This document shows positions 35,387-43,904 of a stretch of DNA of 64,000 nt, piece by piece. The notes under the pieces are model-generated. The model was not told the DNA's origin and did not search any database. It saw nothing but the letters and a program-made list of their open reading frames with translations. A program made the translations under genes and the position numbers. This stretch comes from Gp6-AA40 sp036742665 (lineage in GTDB: Bacteria; Acidobacteriota; Vicinamibacteria; Vicinamibacterales; UBA2999). Numbering within the stretch: position 1 is the stretch's first letter; every line of letters starts with the position of its first letter. The stretch is taken from NCBI GenBank assembly GCA_036742665.1, contig DAINQP010000002.1, forward strand, positions 1 to 64,000. Direction: 5' to 3'.

Positions 35387-35750
35387 CGAACATCCCCCAT
35401 TGTGAGTTTGAATTAGAGCCGGCGGGCCACCTGCCTACGACGAACGTCAACCCCTGAATGTTCTCACAGGCGGGAGTAGGAACGTTCGACCCTACGCCGC
35501 GGAGGCGAAAGCTACACACAGAAGTCTCTCGCCGCCACCACGGAAGTCACAGGCCTGGCTGCCTTGCGACACGCCGTTGACGGCCGATTTTAAAAAGACA
35601 GGAGAAATCGTGTAGTTCCGTGACGGCACTACGTTTGCTACGAACCAAGGTGGCGGTTTTGCCCGGCATACGGTGCGAGCCGCTCTCCACTGACCGCCCC
35701 GACCAGGCCGTATGTGCCTCGGCCAGGCGGTCAGCGTGGGTTAATGGCTT
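35387..35750. other. Gene-free interval with possible structured leader
   Basis: No supported coding region here. It contains a short inverted repeat, GTAGTTCCGTGACGGCACTAC (35612-35632), and, reading the minus strand, a GGGCAAAACC...GG...GCAAACG stretch (about 35665-35628) upstream of the small exported protein. The latter weakly recalls c-di-GMP-I (GEMM) riboswitches but lacks a clear GNRA hairpin, so no RNA is called. Confidence 0.4.
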
Positions 35751-35770
35751 TGTCCGGCTGAAGCCGGACA
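35751..35770. repeat. TGTCCGGCTGAAGCCGGACA perfect palindrome
   Basis: A 20-base perfect inverted repeat immediately after the HEAT-protein stop codon (minus strand). It may act as a terminator without a T-run, and belongs with the CGGCTTC palindromes. The related sequence TCCGGTTGAAGCCGGACA lies inside the polyferredoxin gene near 22525. Confidence 0.75.
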
Positions 35771-36421
35771 CTACATAAATCTCCCCAACAACGCGCCGCG
35801 AATTTCCTTCGGCAGGACGCCGTGCAGGTATTCGAGCGCCGTTCCGCGGGCACGCGGATCGTCCCCGCGCAGCCCTCGATACGCCGCCCGCAGCGGTTGA
35901 ACTGGCAACACAAACGACAGCAGCGTGAAGACGTGCCGCAGGTCGGGCTCGCTCCGCGCCAGCTCGGTTCGCATCAGATCGAGCAGGCGTTCCGCATCAA
36001 TCCGGACATCAGCATAACGGCGGCGGATTCGAAACAGGGAGCGTGCCGACTGTGCTCTGACGTCCGGCAACGAATCCTCGACGGCCATCAGCAGTCCATC
36101 GGCGACAACCTGCGATCGGCACACCGATAGCACTCTGGCCAGGCGCCGCCGCACGACCGGCGTTCGCGTCGGATCGAGCAGCGCGTCGAGGAGCGTACCG
36201 CAATGCGCCTCGGCAACGAGTTGCAACGCCTGCATCGCGGTCCCGGCAACGGCGCGCTCGCCGAGCAGCGGGATCACATGAGGAACGATCGACGCACGAA
36301 TTGGATTACGCGGATCGAGCACCCGCCGAATGCGGTTCACGTCGTGCGACTGCAGCGCGACGATCTGCAGGACGTCGGCGTCAGCGCCGCGCAGATTCGC
36401 CCGGGCGGGCTTCCTGGCCAC
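35771..36421 (-). CDS. HEAT-repeat protein, possible C-terminal fragment of a larger transporter-like protein
   Basis: A 216-residue all-helical protein with HEAT-like repeats (VVRRRLARVLSVCRSQVVAD, LPDVRAQSARSLFRIRRRY) and the ending ALEYLHGVLPKEIRGALLGRF. From memory, this ending is typical of the C-terminus of long NTP/NDP-exchange-transporter or MFS-like proteins with HEAT tails. If so, the membrane part is missing here. GTG start 5 bases after the stop of the gene upstream on this strand. No signal peptide. It may be a genuine short HEAT scaffold or a truncated remnant that kept an open frame. Confidence 0.7.
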   Translation of the reverse strand: MARKPARANLRGADADVLQIVALQSHDVNRIRRVLDPRNPIRASIVPHVIPLLGERAVAGTAMQALQLVAEAHCGTLLDALLDPTRTPVVRRRLARVLSVCRSQVVADGLLMAVEDSLPDVRAQSARSLFRIRRRYADVRIDAERLLDLMRTELARSEPDLRHVFTLLSFVLPVQPLRAAYRGLRGDDPRARGTALEYLHGVLPKEIRGALLGRFM

Positions 36422-36425
36422 TCGA

Positions 36426-37265
36426 TTACCGCGCGCCGCGCTCGAGTTGCCGGCGTGTCGTATCGAGCGTGAAGGTCAGCGACTCGCGAGGAATGCTGGT
36501 GACGAACGGACCGACGATCCAGCCAAACCCGGTCGGGATTCCTCGTGACAGCGACACTGACTCGCAGTGAATATAGAGTCCGCCGTCCCGCGCGAGCAGG
36601 CGCCAGTACGTGTTCAGCCGCCACAGATATCCGCCGTCGTTGCCGACAGGCTTCTCGCGCTCAGTCGGTGTGCCCGGGTTCTCGACCTCGGCGATGCGCG
36701 TGCTGTGGATCCAGCCTTCGGCACGATCAGCGGCTGGCTTGCGGAACACTGCCTCGTGGTCGGTATTGACCACGACGGTGATCACCTTCTTCATGACGAA
36801 GCGAAGGAAGAACGTGAAGCGATCGCCGTCACGCGACTGCAACTTCGAAGCGGCAACCGTCGGCGCATAGATGCGATGGTGCTCGTTGTAATTCTGCAGT
36901 ACCGACAAGGCCTGGGCGATGGTTGCGCCCGGAACGAACGCGGTCCCGACCCAGTGATGGATCATGCCGCCCGGCGCATCGATCTCGCGGCCGTTGTCCT
37001 TCGTCTCGAGCCGCTCGATCGAGAGTTCGTTTCGCCGCACAGCGTCGAGTGCTTCACGCCGCCTGGCCTCGGGCAGACCATCGATCCACAGGAAAGGGAC
37101 ATTGCCGTTGAGGCGGGCTTCGGTGAGACGGACATAGCGGTCGAAGGCCTGGGTGGTCCGGTTCTGAAGTTCGGCCGCGGCCGCGGCAGGCGCTGCCTGG
37201 ACGCCATGCGTCATCGCGCATGCGACTAAAATCTCCGCGACCAGAAACCAGGATCTGCCGAGCAT
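36426..37265 (-). CDS. Exported hypothetical protein (SRPBCC/START-like)
   Basis: A 279-residue protein with a signal peptide (FLVAEILVACAMTHGVQA). The body has IHHWVGTAFVPGATIAQALS, NYNEHHRIYAPTVAASKL, RDGDRFTFFLRFVMKKVIT and YLWRLNTYWRLLARDGGLYI. This pattern of a curved sheet with a long C-terminal helix is reminiscent of the polyketide-cyclase/START fold, and similar secreted proteins are common in Acidobacteria. Function unknown. ATG 37265 is chosen at the start of the signal peptide; the frame extends to 37343 without support. The HEAT gene follows after 4 bases. Confidence 0.75.
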   Translation of the reverse strand: MLGRSWFLVAEILVACAMTHGVQAAPAAAAAELQNRTTQAFDRYVRLTEARLNGNVPFLWIDGLPEARRREALDAVRRNELSIERLETKDNGREIDAPGGMIHHWVGTAFVPGATIAQALSVLQNYNEHHRIYAPTVAASKLQSRDGDRFTFFLRFVMKKVITVVVNTDHEAVFRKPAADRAEGWIHSTRIAEVENPGTPTEREKPVGNDGGYLWRLNTYWRLLARDGGLYIHCESVSLSRGIPTGFGWIVGPFVTSIPRESLTFTLDTTRRQLERGAR

Positions 37266-37323
37266 TGCCCCAATCGTAATGAAAGGTGCAAGACAGCGGA
37301 AATGCGGCTCACGGCCGGGCGCC

Positions 37324-38160
37324 CTATCTTCGCCGCACTTCAACTTCGATCAGCTCGATGCGGCTGTCACCGGTGTTGGTGATCTGATGGCGATCGCCGG
37401 GATCGAAATACGCCCACTGCCCAGGCTCGTTGAACTCGAACGTCATCCCGCCGATGCCGAGCCCCTTGCCAGTCGTATCCTGAAAAATGACCACCGGCGC
37501 CTTGTGCTGATGCGACGGTGACTTCTCGCCCGGAGCCAGGGCGATGCGATACGCGCGGAACCACTTGTTGCTCGAGATCGGCTTGTCAGTGAATCCAGCC
37601 TGCTCCTCGGTCACGGTCTCATCGCCTCCGGCCGTTTCGTTGACGACGACCATCGCGCGAAACAGCCCGGGCCCGTCATTGCGGATGCGGTGCGTGTTCG
37701 GCTTCTCCGCGTAACTGAGATCGCTCATGAGATGGGGGCGGCCGCGTACCGGTCCACGCGCGCCAGGCGCGATTCCGGCCGGAGCCGCAGCAGCTGGTGC
37801 CGGTGCACCACTGGCGGCCGGCGCAGGTCCACGGCCGCGGCGTCCCGCGCCCCACTCTTCGCCGAGATTCTGACTCTCGGTTGGCGAGTCCGACGTCGTC
37901 AGGTAGTAGACCGGCCACTCGTGAGTGTGAAACCAGGAGACGTCGCCAGGAGGAAGCTGCAAATCGAGGATGCGGAGCGGTCCACGCTGAAACACCTGCC
38001 GATGATGCGGCTCCTGCTGAACGGGCATGATCGGGGTCTGCCCGCTACCGGTCGCATCTGCCGGGCGCCATTCCGGGCCCTGACCTGAGACGCCAACCGC
38101 GCAGGCGAGGAGACCGCAGACGACAAGGGCGAGCGTGGATGTGCGCGTCATGGCGCGCAT
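37324..38160 (-). CDS. Exported bicupin protein
   Basis: A 278-residue protein with a signal peptide (LALVVCGLLACAVGVSGQ) and two cupin domains. The first (about 50-95) has LRILDLQLPPGDVSWFHTHEWPVYYL. The second (about 185-275) has APGEKSPSHQHKAPVVIFQD and FDPGDRHQITNTGDSRIELI. A Pro/Ala-rich linker (about 105-140) sits between them. His residues in HTHEW and HQHKAP are probable metal ligands. Two-domain cupins include dioxygenases and isomerases; the substrate is unknown. Possible starts are 38160 and 38151. Confidence 0.8.
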   Translation of the reverse strand: MRAMTRTSTLALVVCGLLACAVGVSGQGPEWRPADATGSGQTPIMPVQQEPHHRQVFQRGPLRILDLQLPPGDVSWFHTHEWPVYYLTTSDSPTESQNLGEEWGAGRRGRGPAPAASGAPAPAAAAPAGIAPGARGPVRGRPHLMSDLSYAEKPNTHRIRNDGPGLFRAMVVVNETAGGDETVTEEQAGFTDKPISSNKWFRAYRIALAPGEKSPSHQHKAPVVIFQDTTGKGLGIGGMTFEFNEPGQWAYFDPGDRHQITNTGDSRIELIEVEVRRR

Positions 38161-38196
38161 GCTAGCGCGTCTCCGCGCACGATGCCACGCGTCAAG

Positions 38197-38460
38197 TCAC
38201 ATTTGACTGTGGTTTGCGCGCGGCGCGTTTGACCATGCGTCGGACCGCAGCAGGGTGCGGCAGGCCGAACAGATCCCGTGCGAGAGCCCGCGATCGTCGA
38301 TCGGTACGTCGACCAGGACTGCCTCTGGTTGATCGTAGTTCGCACACCACCCACACACCGTCCGGATCGGACGCACCGCAGAACCGTCGATGATCCTCGC
38401 GCGGTCGGTGACGACTTCGCCATGGAGATGTGCACTGAGCATGAAGGTGTTCGATGTCAC
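38197..38460 (-). CDS. Small CxxC...CxxC (zinc-ribbon-like) protein
   Basis: An 87-residue protein whose C-terminal half reads TVCGWCANYDQP...VDVPIDDRGLSHGICSACRTLL. The C-x-x-C pair, then about 30 residues, then SHGIC-x-x-C, is a recurrent pattern of small bacterial proteins that seem to bind zinc, often attached to receiver or PAS domains. The N-terminal 35 residues are ordinary. No signal peptide. It stands alone in a 550-base gap between the bicupin and GMC genes. An internal ATG (7th codon) is an alternative start. Confidence 0.6.
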   Translation of the reverse strand: MTSNTFMLSAHLHGEVVTDRARIIDGSAVRPIRTVCGWCANYDQPEAVLVDVPIDDRGLSHGICSACRTLLRSDAWSNAPRANHSQM

Positions 38461-38707
38461 TCATCGCAAGTCGCATGCCCTGTTGAACACCAACACGGCC
38501 GTAGTGGTCGAGTTGTCGATTGTCTAAACGATCGACGAGTTCATCACGGGCGCACGAATCACGCGCGACATTCGCGCGCAAGTCACGGCGTACTCTTTCT
38601 CCATGATCAGGAAGAAGTTGCTACACAGGAGTGAAGCGCGTTCACAACTTTGCACAACGCATTCGATGCGATTCTGGGGAGCGATGATGCACGGGCATGT
38701 CTCGCGA
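38461..38707. other. Gene-free interval
   Basis: Nothing convincing is seen. Short frames on both strands lack codon structure or recognisable motifs. It is less GC-rich than the neighbours around 38590-38660 and may hold the promoter of the small zinc-ribbon-like gene, whose start lies at 38460. Confidence 0.4.
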
Positions 38708-40150
38708 TCATCGCGCGATGACGGATGCGCATTTCTCCCCAATCATGACGCACGCCGCGTGCGTGGGAGCGTTGACGATCACCGGCATGATCGACGCGTC
38801 GGCGACACGCACACCGTCGATGCCGTGCAGTCGGAGTTCGGCATCGACCACTGCTCCGCGATCCGATGCGGGTCCCATGCGGCACGTGCCGGCGGCGTGA
38901 TAGATCGAGTCGGCTTTCTGCCGCGCGAACTGTGCCACGTCCTGGATTGACACGCCCGGCTCGACCCCCTCGGCGCGCAGATGATCGTACGCGCGCGACT
39001 CGCCGAGACGCCGCGCGAGCGCGACACCTTCGAGCAGCACCTCGACATCATGTGGATCGCTCAGATAGTTCATGCGAATGCGCGGTACGGCGTCGGGATC
39101 AGCCGCCGCCAACGTCACCGCGCCGTGCGATCGAGGCTTGAGATGCGAGACAGTGATCGTGACGAAGTCATCAGCCTGATCGAGGCCGCGACCGACGATC
39201 ACCTGCAGGTCGCCCTCTTCACGCGATGACGAGGTAAACAGGCCCGCGACCACATTCGAACCAGGCAGGGTGGTCTTGCTCTTCCACCGAACCGAGAGCT
39301 TCAAGTGGTCCTGCAGATTGGCTCCAACGCCGGGCAGATCCACGACGACGGGAACGCCGTGCGCCTGCAGATCCGCGGCAGGGCCAATGCCGGAACGCAT
39401 CAACAGCGTCGGCGTGCCGATCGCGCCCGCACACACCACGACTTCCCGCTGCGCACGAACCTCCTCGCGGCGGCCGTCGCGAAGATACTCGATGCCGACG
39501 GCGCGGTGCCCATCGAGCAGGAGGCGCGTGACGTGCACCGGTGACCGGACGTCAACGTTCGGCCGCTGAAGCGCCGGCGCGAGGAATGCGGCAGCGGTGC
39601 TGTGCCGTCGCCCATCAAGGATGTTTTTCGGGAAGAATCCGGCAACGCCCTGCGGGTCTGGACCGTTGAAGTTGTGCCGCGGATTGACGCCGAATCCCAG
39701 TTCGCCAGCAGCGCGCAGGAATGCCTGGTGGCTCTCGTGTGGATCGTCGCCCTGAACAATCGCGAGCTGCCGATCGCGCGCGAAGAACGGCGTCAGCTCG
39801 TCGTAGCCCCAGCCAGGATTGCCGCACGCACGCCAGCCGTCGAAACACGAGCGGCTGCCGCGAATGTGCACCATCGCGTTGATCGCGCTGGAGCCGCCGT
39901 AGGCCTTGCCGCGAGGCACCGCAATGCGTCGTCCAGCGAGATATGCCTCGGGCTCGGTGACGAAACCCCAGTCGTACGACGAACCCATGAGGGACACCCA
40001 GCAGCCCGCTGCGAGGACGCGCGGGTCGTGCTCACCCGACACACCGGCTTCGAGCACGAGAATCCGAATTGAAGAATCGACCGATAGACGATGAACGAGT
40101 GCGCAGCCAGAGGATCCAGCGCCAACGATGATGTAGTCGGGATCAGTCAA
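38708..40150 (-). CDS. GMC-family FAD oxidoreductase (choline dehydrogenase-like)
   Basis: A 480-residue flavoprotein that oxidises alcohols. The FAD dinucleotide motif YIIVGAGSSGCALVHRLS is at the N-terminus, followed by GMC signature 1 (GKAYGGSSAINAMVHIRG) and signature 2 (GAIGTPTLLMRSGIGP). The C-terminal substrate domain has SIYHAAGTCRMG and NAPTHAACVMIGEKCA, with the active-site His. It is slightly shorter than choline dehydrogenase. The most likely start is TTG 40150 (LTDPDYIIVG), overlapping the DUF6152 stop by 8 bases; the frame to 40189 overlaps that gene further. Substrate unknown. It is the last gene of a three-gene minus-strand operon. Confidence 0.92.
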   Translation of the reverse strand: MTDPDYIIVGAGSSGCALVHRLSVDSSIRILVLEAGVSGEHDPRVLAAGCWVSLMGSSYDWGFVTEPEAYLAGRRIAVPRGKAYGGSSAINAMVHIRGSRSCFDGWRACGNPGWGYDELTPFFARDRQLAIVQGDDPHESHQAFLRAAGELGFGVNPRHNFNGPDPQGVAGFFPKNILDGRRHSTAAAFLAPALQRPNVDVRSPVHVTRLLLDGHRAVGIEYLRDGRREEVRAQREVVVCAGAIGTPTLLMRSGIGPAADLQAHGVPVVVDLPGVGANLQDHLKLSVRWKSKTTLPGSNVVAGLFTSSSREEGDLQVIVGRGLDQADDFVTITVSHLKPRSHGAVTLAAADPDAVPRIRMNYLSDPHDVEVLLEGVALARRLGESRAYDHLRAEGVEPGVSIQDVAQFARQKADSIYHAAGTCRMGPASDRGAVVDAELRLHGIDGVRVADASIMPVIVNAPTHAACVMIGEKCASVIAR

Positions 40151-40559
40151 ACATCTTCTCGGCCGCGCCCGCGAGCGTGATGAAGCCAAGCAGGCATCCG
40201 CTGCTGCCGTCGCGCAGCTGATGACAGCGCACGCCGATCGTCGAGCCGACCTTGATCATGTCTTTCGTCCACCCGCGTCGCTCGATCTGGATGACGCTGG
40301 CACCTTCGAGCGCCCACATCATCGGCTCGCCTTTGTCGTCCTTTACCTCGAGGTAAATCCAGGTGTGCGGATTGATCCAGTGCACTTCCTTCACGACTCC
40401 TGTGAGGGTCGTGTACTCGGTCATGTTGTAGTTGCCGTGCGAGTGGTGGCCATCGATGCGCACCGTGAGAAGGCCGAAGAGCAGGAGTAGGGCGGGTCCT
40501 CTGCTTCGGACCCGGCGCGTGCACACTGCAAGACGCGCCCTCCATGTGACGGCGCTCAT
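40143..40559 (-). CDS. DUF6152 exported protein
   Basis: A 138-residue protein. The hydrophobic signal (PALLLLFGLLTVRIDG) is followed directly by HHSHGNYN, the DUF6152 start. The rest of the domain follows: YTTLTGVVKEVHWINPHTWI, YLEVKDDKGEPMMWALEG, IQIERRGWTKDMIKVG. Function unknown; the mature N-terminal His cluster suggests metal binding. The codons ahead of the hydrophobic core (40488-40520) are a GGGTCC/GGACCC palindrome translated as TRRVRSRGPA, so the N-terminus was extended by repeat insertion. ATG overlaps the upstream stop (ATGA), and the stop overlaps the GMC start. Confidence 0.83.
   Translation of the reverse strand: MSAVTWRARLAVCTRRVRSRGPALLLLFGLLTVRIDGHHSHGNYNMTEYTTLTGVVKEVHWINPHTWIYLEVKDDKGEPMMWALEGASVIQIERRGWTKDMIKVGSTIGVRCHQLRDGSSGCLLGFITLAGAAEKMFD
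40488..40520. repeat. GGGTCC/GGACCC palindrome in signal-peptide codons
   Basis: TAGGGCGGGTCCTCTGCTTC followed by GGACCCGGCGC is a hairpin of the same family as 820-870 and 34990-35016, here within the N-terminal codons of the DUF6152 gene. Confidence 0.7.
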
Positions 40560-41203
40560 CGCGGCTGCTCCGGTCCGAACGCGTTTTTAATCGGCGTCAG
40601 CCGGTTGTAGTAGATCGTCGGATATCGCACTTTCTTTCCTGCAGCGTCGAGGAAGCTGAGCGACTGCTGAAACAAGCCTGGCTGCGGTGCCTTTGCCGGG
40701 ACCGTGGCCTCCAGGATGTACAGGCGGCTCTCGTGCAGATAGATGCCGACGAAGGTGCGGGATTGATCCGGGTTCGTCATCTGCAGCTGATGACCCGAGA
40801 CCAGGTCGATGTAGTGGAACGCGTCGTAGGTGACCTTCACGCCGGGCCTCTGCCGGAACTTCGTCGCGGCGTAGGCGATCGACGCCTGCACATCCACCTG
40901 CCAGTAGATCGGCAGGTTATCGGCTTCGGTGTGATTGGTCCGCGCCGCGTGGATGCGCTCGGCGTCGGTGTAGTCGATGACCGCCACCGAGTAGCGGCTG
41001 CCGTTCTGCTCGAGCGAGTACACCCGGCCCGGAAAGACCGCCCCATATTCGGACGGCCATTTGATTTCGTCCACCTTTGGCTGGCCCGGGAAATTCACTT
41101 CGAACCGGTCGAGCCGGTTTGTATAGGTCGTCCATTCCTGGGCGGTCGCAAGAGGTGCCACCGCCACGATCAGGGTTACCGCAATGATTCCAGGAAGCCG
41201 CAT
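40556..41203 (-). CDS. Exported hypothetical protein
   Basis: A 215-residue protein with a signal peptide (IIAVTLIVAVAPLATA) starting at the ATG preceded by AAAGGA. The mature part begins QEWTTYTNRLDRFEVNFPGQPKVDE and continues with beta-rich segments (GSRYSVAVIDYTD, SRTFVGIYLHESRLYILEAT). The opening Y-x-x-x-x-x-x-F-x-V-x-F-P-x-x-P pattern is a common start of small periplasmic proteins of unknown function in Proteobacteria and Acidobacteria. It heads the operon that continues with DUF6152 and the GMC oxidoreductase, both coupled by overlapping codons. Confidence 0.75.
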   Translation of the reverse strand: MRLPGIIAVTLIVAVAPLATAQEWTTYTNRLDRFEVNFPGQPKVDEIKWPSEYGAVFPGRVYSLEQNGSRYSVAVIDYTDAERIHAARTNHTEADNLPIYWQVDVQASIAYAATKFRQRPGVKVTYDAFHYIDLVSGHQLQMTNPDQSRTFVGIYLHESRLYILEATVPAKAPQPGLFQQSLSFLDAAGKKVRYPTIYYNRLTPIKNAFGPEQPR

Positions 41204-41351
41204 GCTGGATCCTTTCACAGCACGACATACTGCCAGAAATCCGGCTGTCCGTCCGCGGCCGTTGTTTCTCTCACCATTTCAGCAACTTAACGCAGCTGCA
41301 CGCGAAACGGATCGCGGCCGTAGTGGCGTATTGACCCCCTAAGAAAGGACC

Positions 41352-41380
41352 TTGACTCTATTGGCGCAGCCGCGACAATC
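41352..41380 (+). promoter_or_regulatory. Candidate sigma-70-like promoter of the DUF1592 operon
   Basis: TTGACT (41352-41357), 17-base spacer, ACAATC (41375-41380). Transcription would start just before the GGGGGA ribosome site and the GTG at 41399. Confidence 0.35.
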
Positions 41381-41398
41381 AATCTACGGGGGAGATCT

Positions 41399-43894
41399 GT
41401 GAATTCGAGACTAATGGTCGGCGGATGTCTGGCGGTCTGGTCTGTGGCGTTGATTGCGGCCCAATCGGGGCCAACGCCGTCACCGAAGCCTGCCGCACCG
41501 CCGGCCGCCCGAGCCCAGTCCGCCCCGCAGCCCCGAACGATTGCGGCGGTCACTTCCCCGTCGCCGGGTCTGGATCAGGCGGCGGTGCGCAAGCTGCTCG
41601 ATCAGTACTGTCTCACCTGCCACAACGCGCGCATGAAAACCGGCGGGTTGGTGCTCGAACAGGCCCAGCTGGATCTCTCGACATTTGGCGACCACGCCGA
41701 GCTCGGCGAACGAATCGTCCGCAAGCTTCGCGCTGTACAGATGCCGCCGACCGGACTGCCTCGTCCCAACGACGCGACGATGGAGTCGATGATTCGATGG
41801 ATGGAAGGCGAACTGGACGCGAAGGCGGTCACACACCTGCCGGCGCCCGGTCTCCATCGTCTCAATCGAACTGAATATGCCAACGCGATCCGGGATCTGC
41901 TGGGGCTCGAGGTTGATGCCACCAAATTCTTGCCATCGGACGATTCGACGCGCGGCTTCGACAACATTGCCGCGGCGCTGACGACATCGCCGGCATTGAT
42001 GGAGGCCTATCTCTCGGCTGCGGGCAAGATCAGCCGGCTCGCGATCGGTGACATCAACGCGTCGCGCCAGGAGGTTTACGAGGTACCGGCGGACACGGCG
42101 CAGAACTATCACATCGAGGGCCTACCGTTCGGCACGCGTGGCGGGATTCTGATCAAGCACCAGTTCCCCGCTGACGGCGAGTACACGTTCCGCGTGAAGG
42201 GCGTGACGGGATACTTCACTGCCGTGCTCGGTCAGATCACCGGCGAGCAGCTCGAGATCACGATCGACGGCGAGCGCGTAAAGCTGTTCGACTGGGACAA
42301 GGAGATCAAGGGAACCACCGGCGTCGGCCGGGCAACGCCGAAGATTCCGGTGAAGGCTGGTCTGCACACCGTTGGCGTCACGTTCATTCAGACCAACGAC
42401 CTTCCGGGCACTGAGTTGAATCGCCCGTTCCTGCGCACCATGAACACGCCGGGGGAAATTCCCGGCTTTCAGTTCTATCCGCACGTCGGGCAGGTGACGA
42501 TCGAGGGTCCGTTCGACGCGAAGGGTGCGGCCGATACGGCGAGCCGACGCAAGATCTTCACGTGCCAGCCGCGCGCAGGCGCAACCGTGCGCGAAGAAGA
42601 GCGTTGCGCCCGTACGATTGTGTCAACACTCGCGAAGCGGGCGTTCCGGCGTCCAACGACGGCCGCGGACATGGACGCCTTGATGGAGTTCTATCGTGCC
42701 GGCCGCAGTGAAGAGGGCACGTTCGACGACGGCGTCCAGGCGGCGCTGCAACGGATTCTCGCCGACGTCGAGTTCGTCTACCGCGGTGAGCCGGAGCCGA
42801 CGACTGCGGTGGCCGGCAAGCCGTATCGCATCAGCGATCTCGCGCTCGCGTCGCGACTCTCCTTCTTCTTGTGGAGCAGCATTCCCGACGACCAGCTGAT
42901 TGATCTGGCGGCTTCGGGCAAGCTGCGCACGCCGGCGGTACTCGAGCAGCAAGTGCAACGAATGCTCAAGGATCCGCGCGCCGTGGAGCTGATCTCGAAC
43001 TTCACCGGTCAGTGGCTGGGCGTGCGTTCGCTGAAAACGAGCGAGCCGATCGTCAACATCTTCCCGGACTTCGATGACAATCTGCGCGCGGCCTTCGAGC
43101 GCGAGGTCGAGCTGTTCTTCTCGAGCATCGTCAGCGAGGATCGCAGCATCCTCGACCTACTGACGGCGGACTACACCTTCGTCAACGAGCGTCTCGCCAA
43201 GCACTACGGGATTCCCAACATCTACGGTCCGCAGTTCCGCCGCGTGACGCTTCCACCGGAGCTGCAGATGCGGCGTGGCCTGCTCGGCAAGGGCGCCATG
43301 CTGACCGCGACATCGTCGGCTGCGCGCACGTCGCCAGTGATGCGCGGCAAGTGGTTCCTGACCACGTTCCTCGGCATCGAGCCGCCGCAGCCGCCTCCCG
43401 GTGTCGACACGTCGTTGAAGATCGCGGCCACTGACGCGGCCGGCAACGTGAAGACGCCAACGATGCGGCAGATTCTCGAGGTGCACCATACCGCGGCCGC
43501 GTGCGCGACCTGCCACAGAAGTTTCGAACCCATGGGTCTGGCGCTCGAAAACTTCGACGCGACCGGCGCGTGGCGCACGCTCGACGAGGGACACCCGGTC
43601 GATGCATCCGGCGTGCTCGTGGACGGCACAAAGTTGAACGGCGTGGACAGCCTGCGTGATGCGATGGTGAAGTATCAGGGCCAGTTCGCGCGCGTCGTCA
43701 CTGAGAAACTCCTGACCTACGGGCTCGGACGGGGCGTTGAATATGGCGATATGCCGCTCGTCCGATCGATCGTGAAAGACGTGGAAACCAGCAAGTTCCG
43801 GTTCTCCTCGGTTGTTTTTGGCATCGTGAAGAGCCCGGCGTTCCAGATGAATATGAAGACCACGGGACCCACCGAGCAGCGCGCGACGCGTTAA
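41399..43894 (+). CDS. Exported DUF1592-type c-cytochrome (DUF1587/1592/1588/1585)
   Basis: An 831-residue secreted haem protein of the family expanded in Planctomycetes and Acidobacteria. Signal peptide, then a PSCyt1/cytochrome c segment with haem motif CLTCHN near 75 (LLDQYCLTCHNARMKTGG). DUF1587 follows (HRLNRTEYANAIRDLLGLEV near 155), then a carbohydrate-binding-like domain, then DUF1595/DUF1592 (ALASRLSFFLWSSIPDDQLI, near 480). DUF1588 is next (RRGLLGKGAMLTATSSAART), and DUF1585 ends the protein with HHTAAACATCHRSFEPMGLA, a second CxxCH. These proteins are suspected to act in polymer oxidation or electron transfer; none is firmly characterised. GTG start after GGGGGA. It is followed 10 bases later by a DUF1552 gene, the usual partner. 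Confidence 0.92.
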   Translation: MNSRLMVGGCLAVWSVALIAAQSGPTPSPKPAAPPAARAQSAPQPRTIAAVTSPSPGLDQAAVRKLLDQYCLTCHNARMKTGGLVLEQAQLDLSTFGDHAELGERIVRKLRAVQMPPTGLPRPNDATMESMIRWMEGELDAKAVTHLPAPGLHRLNRTEYANAIRDLLGLEVDATKFLPSDDSTRGFDNIAAALTTSPALMEAYLSAAGKISRLAIGDINASRQEVYEVPADTAQNYHIEGLPFGTRGGILIKHQFPADGEYTFRVKGVTGYFTAVLGQITGEQLEITIDGERVKLFDWDKEIKGTTGVGRATPKIPVKAGLHTVGVTFIQTNDLPGTELNRPFLRTMNTPGEIPGFQFYPHVGQVTIEGPFDAKGAADTASRRKIFTCQPRAGATVREEERCARTIVSTLAKRAFRRPTTAADMDALMEFYRAGRSEEGTFDDGVQAALQRILADVEFVYRGEPEPTTAVAGKPYRISDLALASRLSFFLWSSIPDDQLIDLAASGKLRTPAVLEQQVQRMLKDPRAVELISNFTGQWLGVRSLKTSEPIVNIFPDFDDNLRAAFEREVELFFSSIVSEDRSILDLLTADYTFVNERLAKHYGIPNIYGPQFRRVTLPPELQMRRGLLGKGAMLTATSSAARTSPVMRGKWFLTTFLGIEPPQPPPGVDTSLKIAATDAAGNVKTPTMRQILEVHHTAAACATCHRSFEPMGLALENFDATGAWRTLDEGHPVDASGVLVDGTKLNGVDSLRDAMVKYQGQFARVVTEKLLTYGLGRGVEYGDMPLVRSIVKDVETSKFRFSSVVFGIVKSPAFQMNMKTTGPTEQRATR

Positions 43895-43904
43895 CAGAGG
43901 CCTC

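Noticed and set aside
35600..35680. c-di-GMP (GEMM) riboswitch
   Set aside because: The GNRA-capped P2 hairpin and the second conserved helix are not clear, so it is kept only as a low-interest observation.
38524..38742. 72-residue minus-strand frame
   Set aside because: It overlaps the GMC gene end, with no motif, no ribosome site and random-looking composition.
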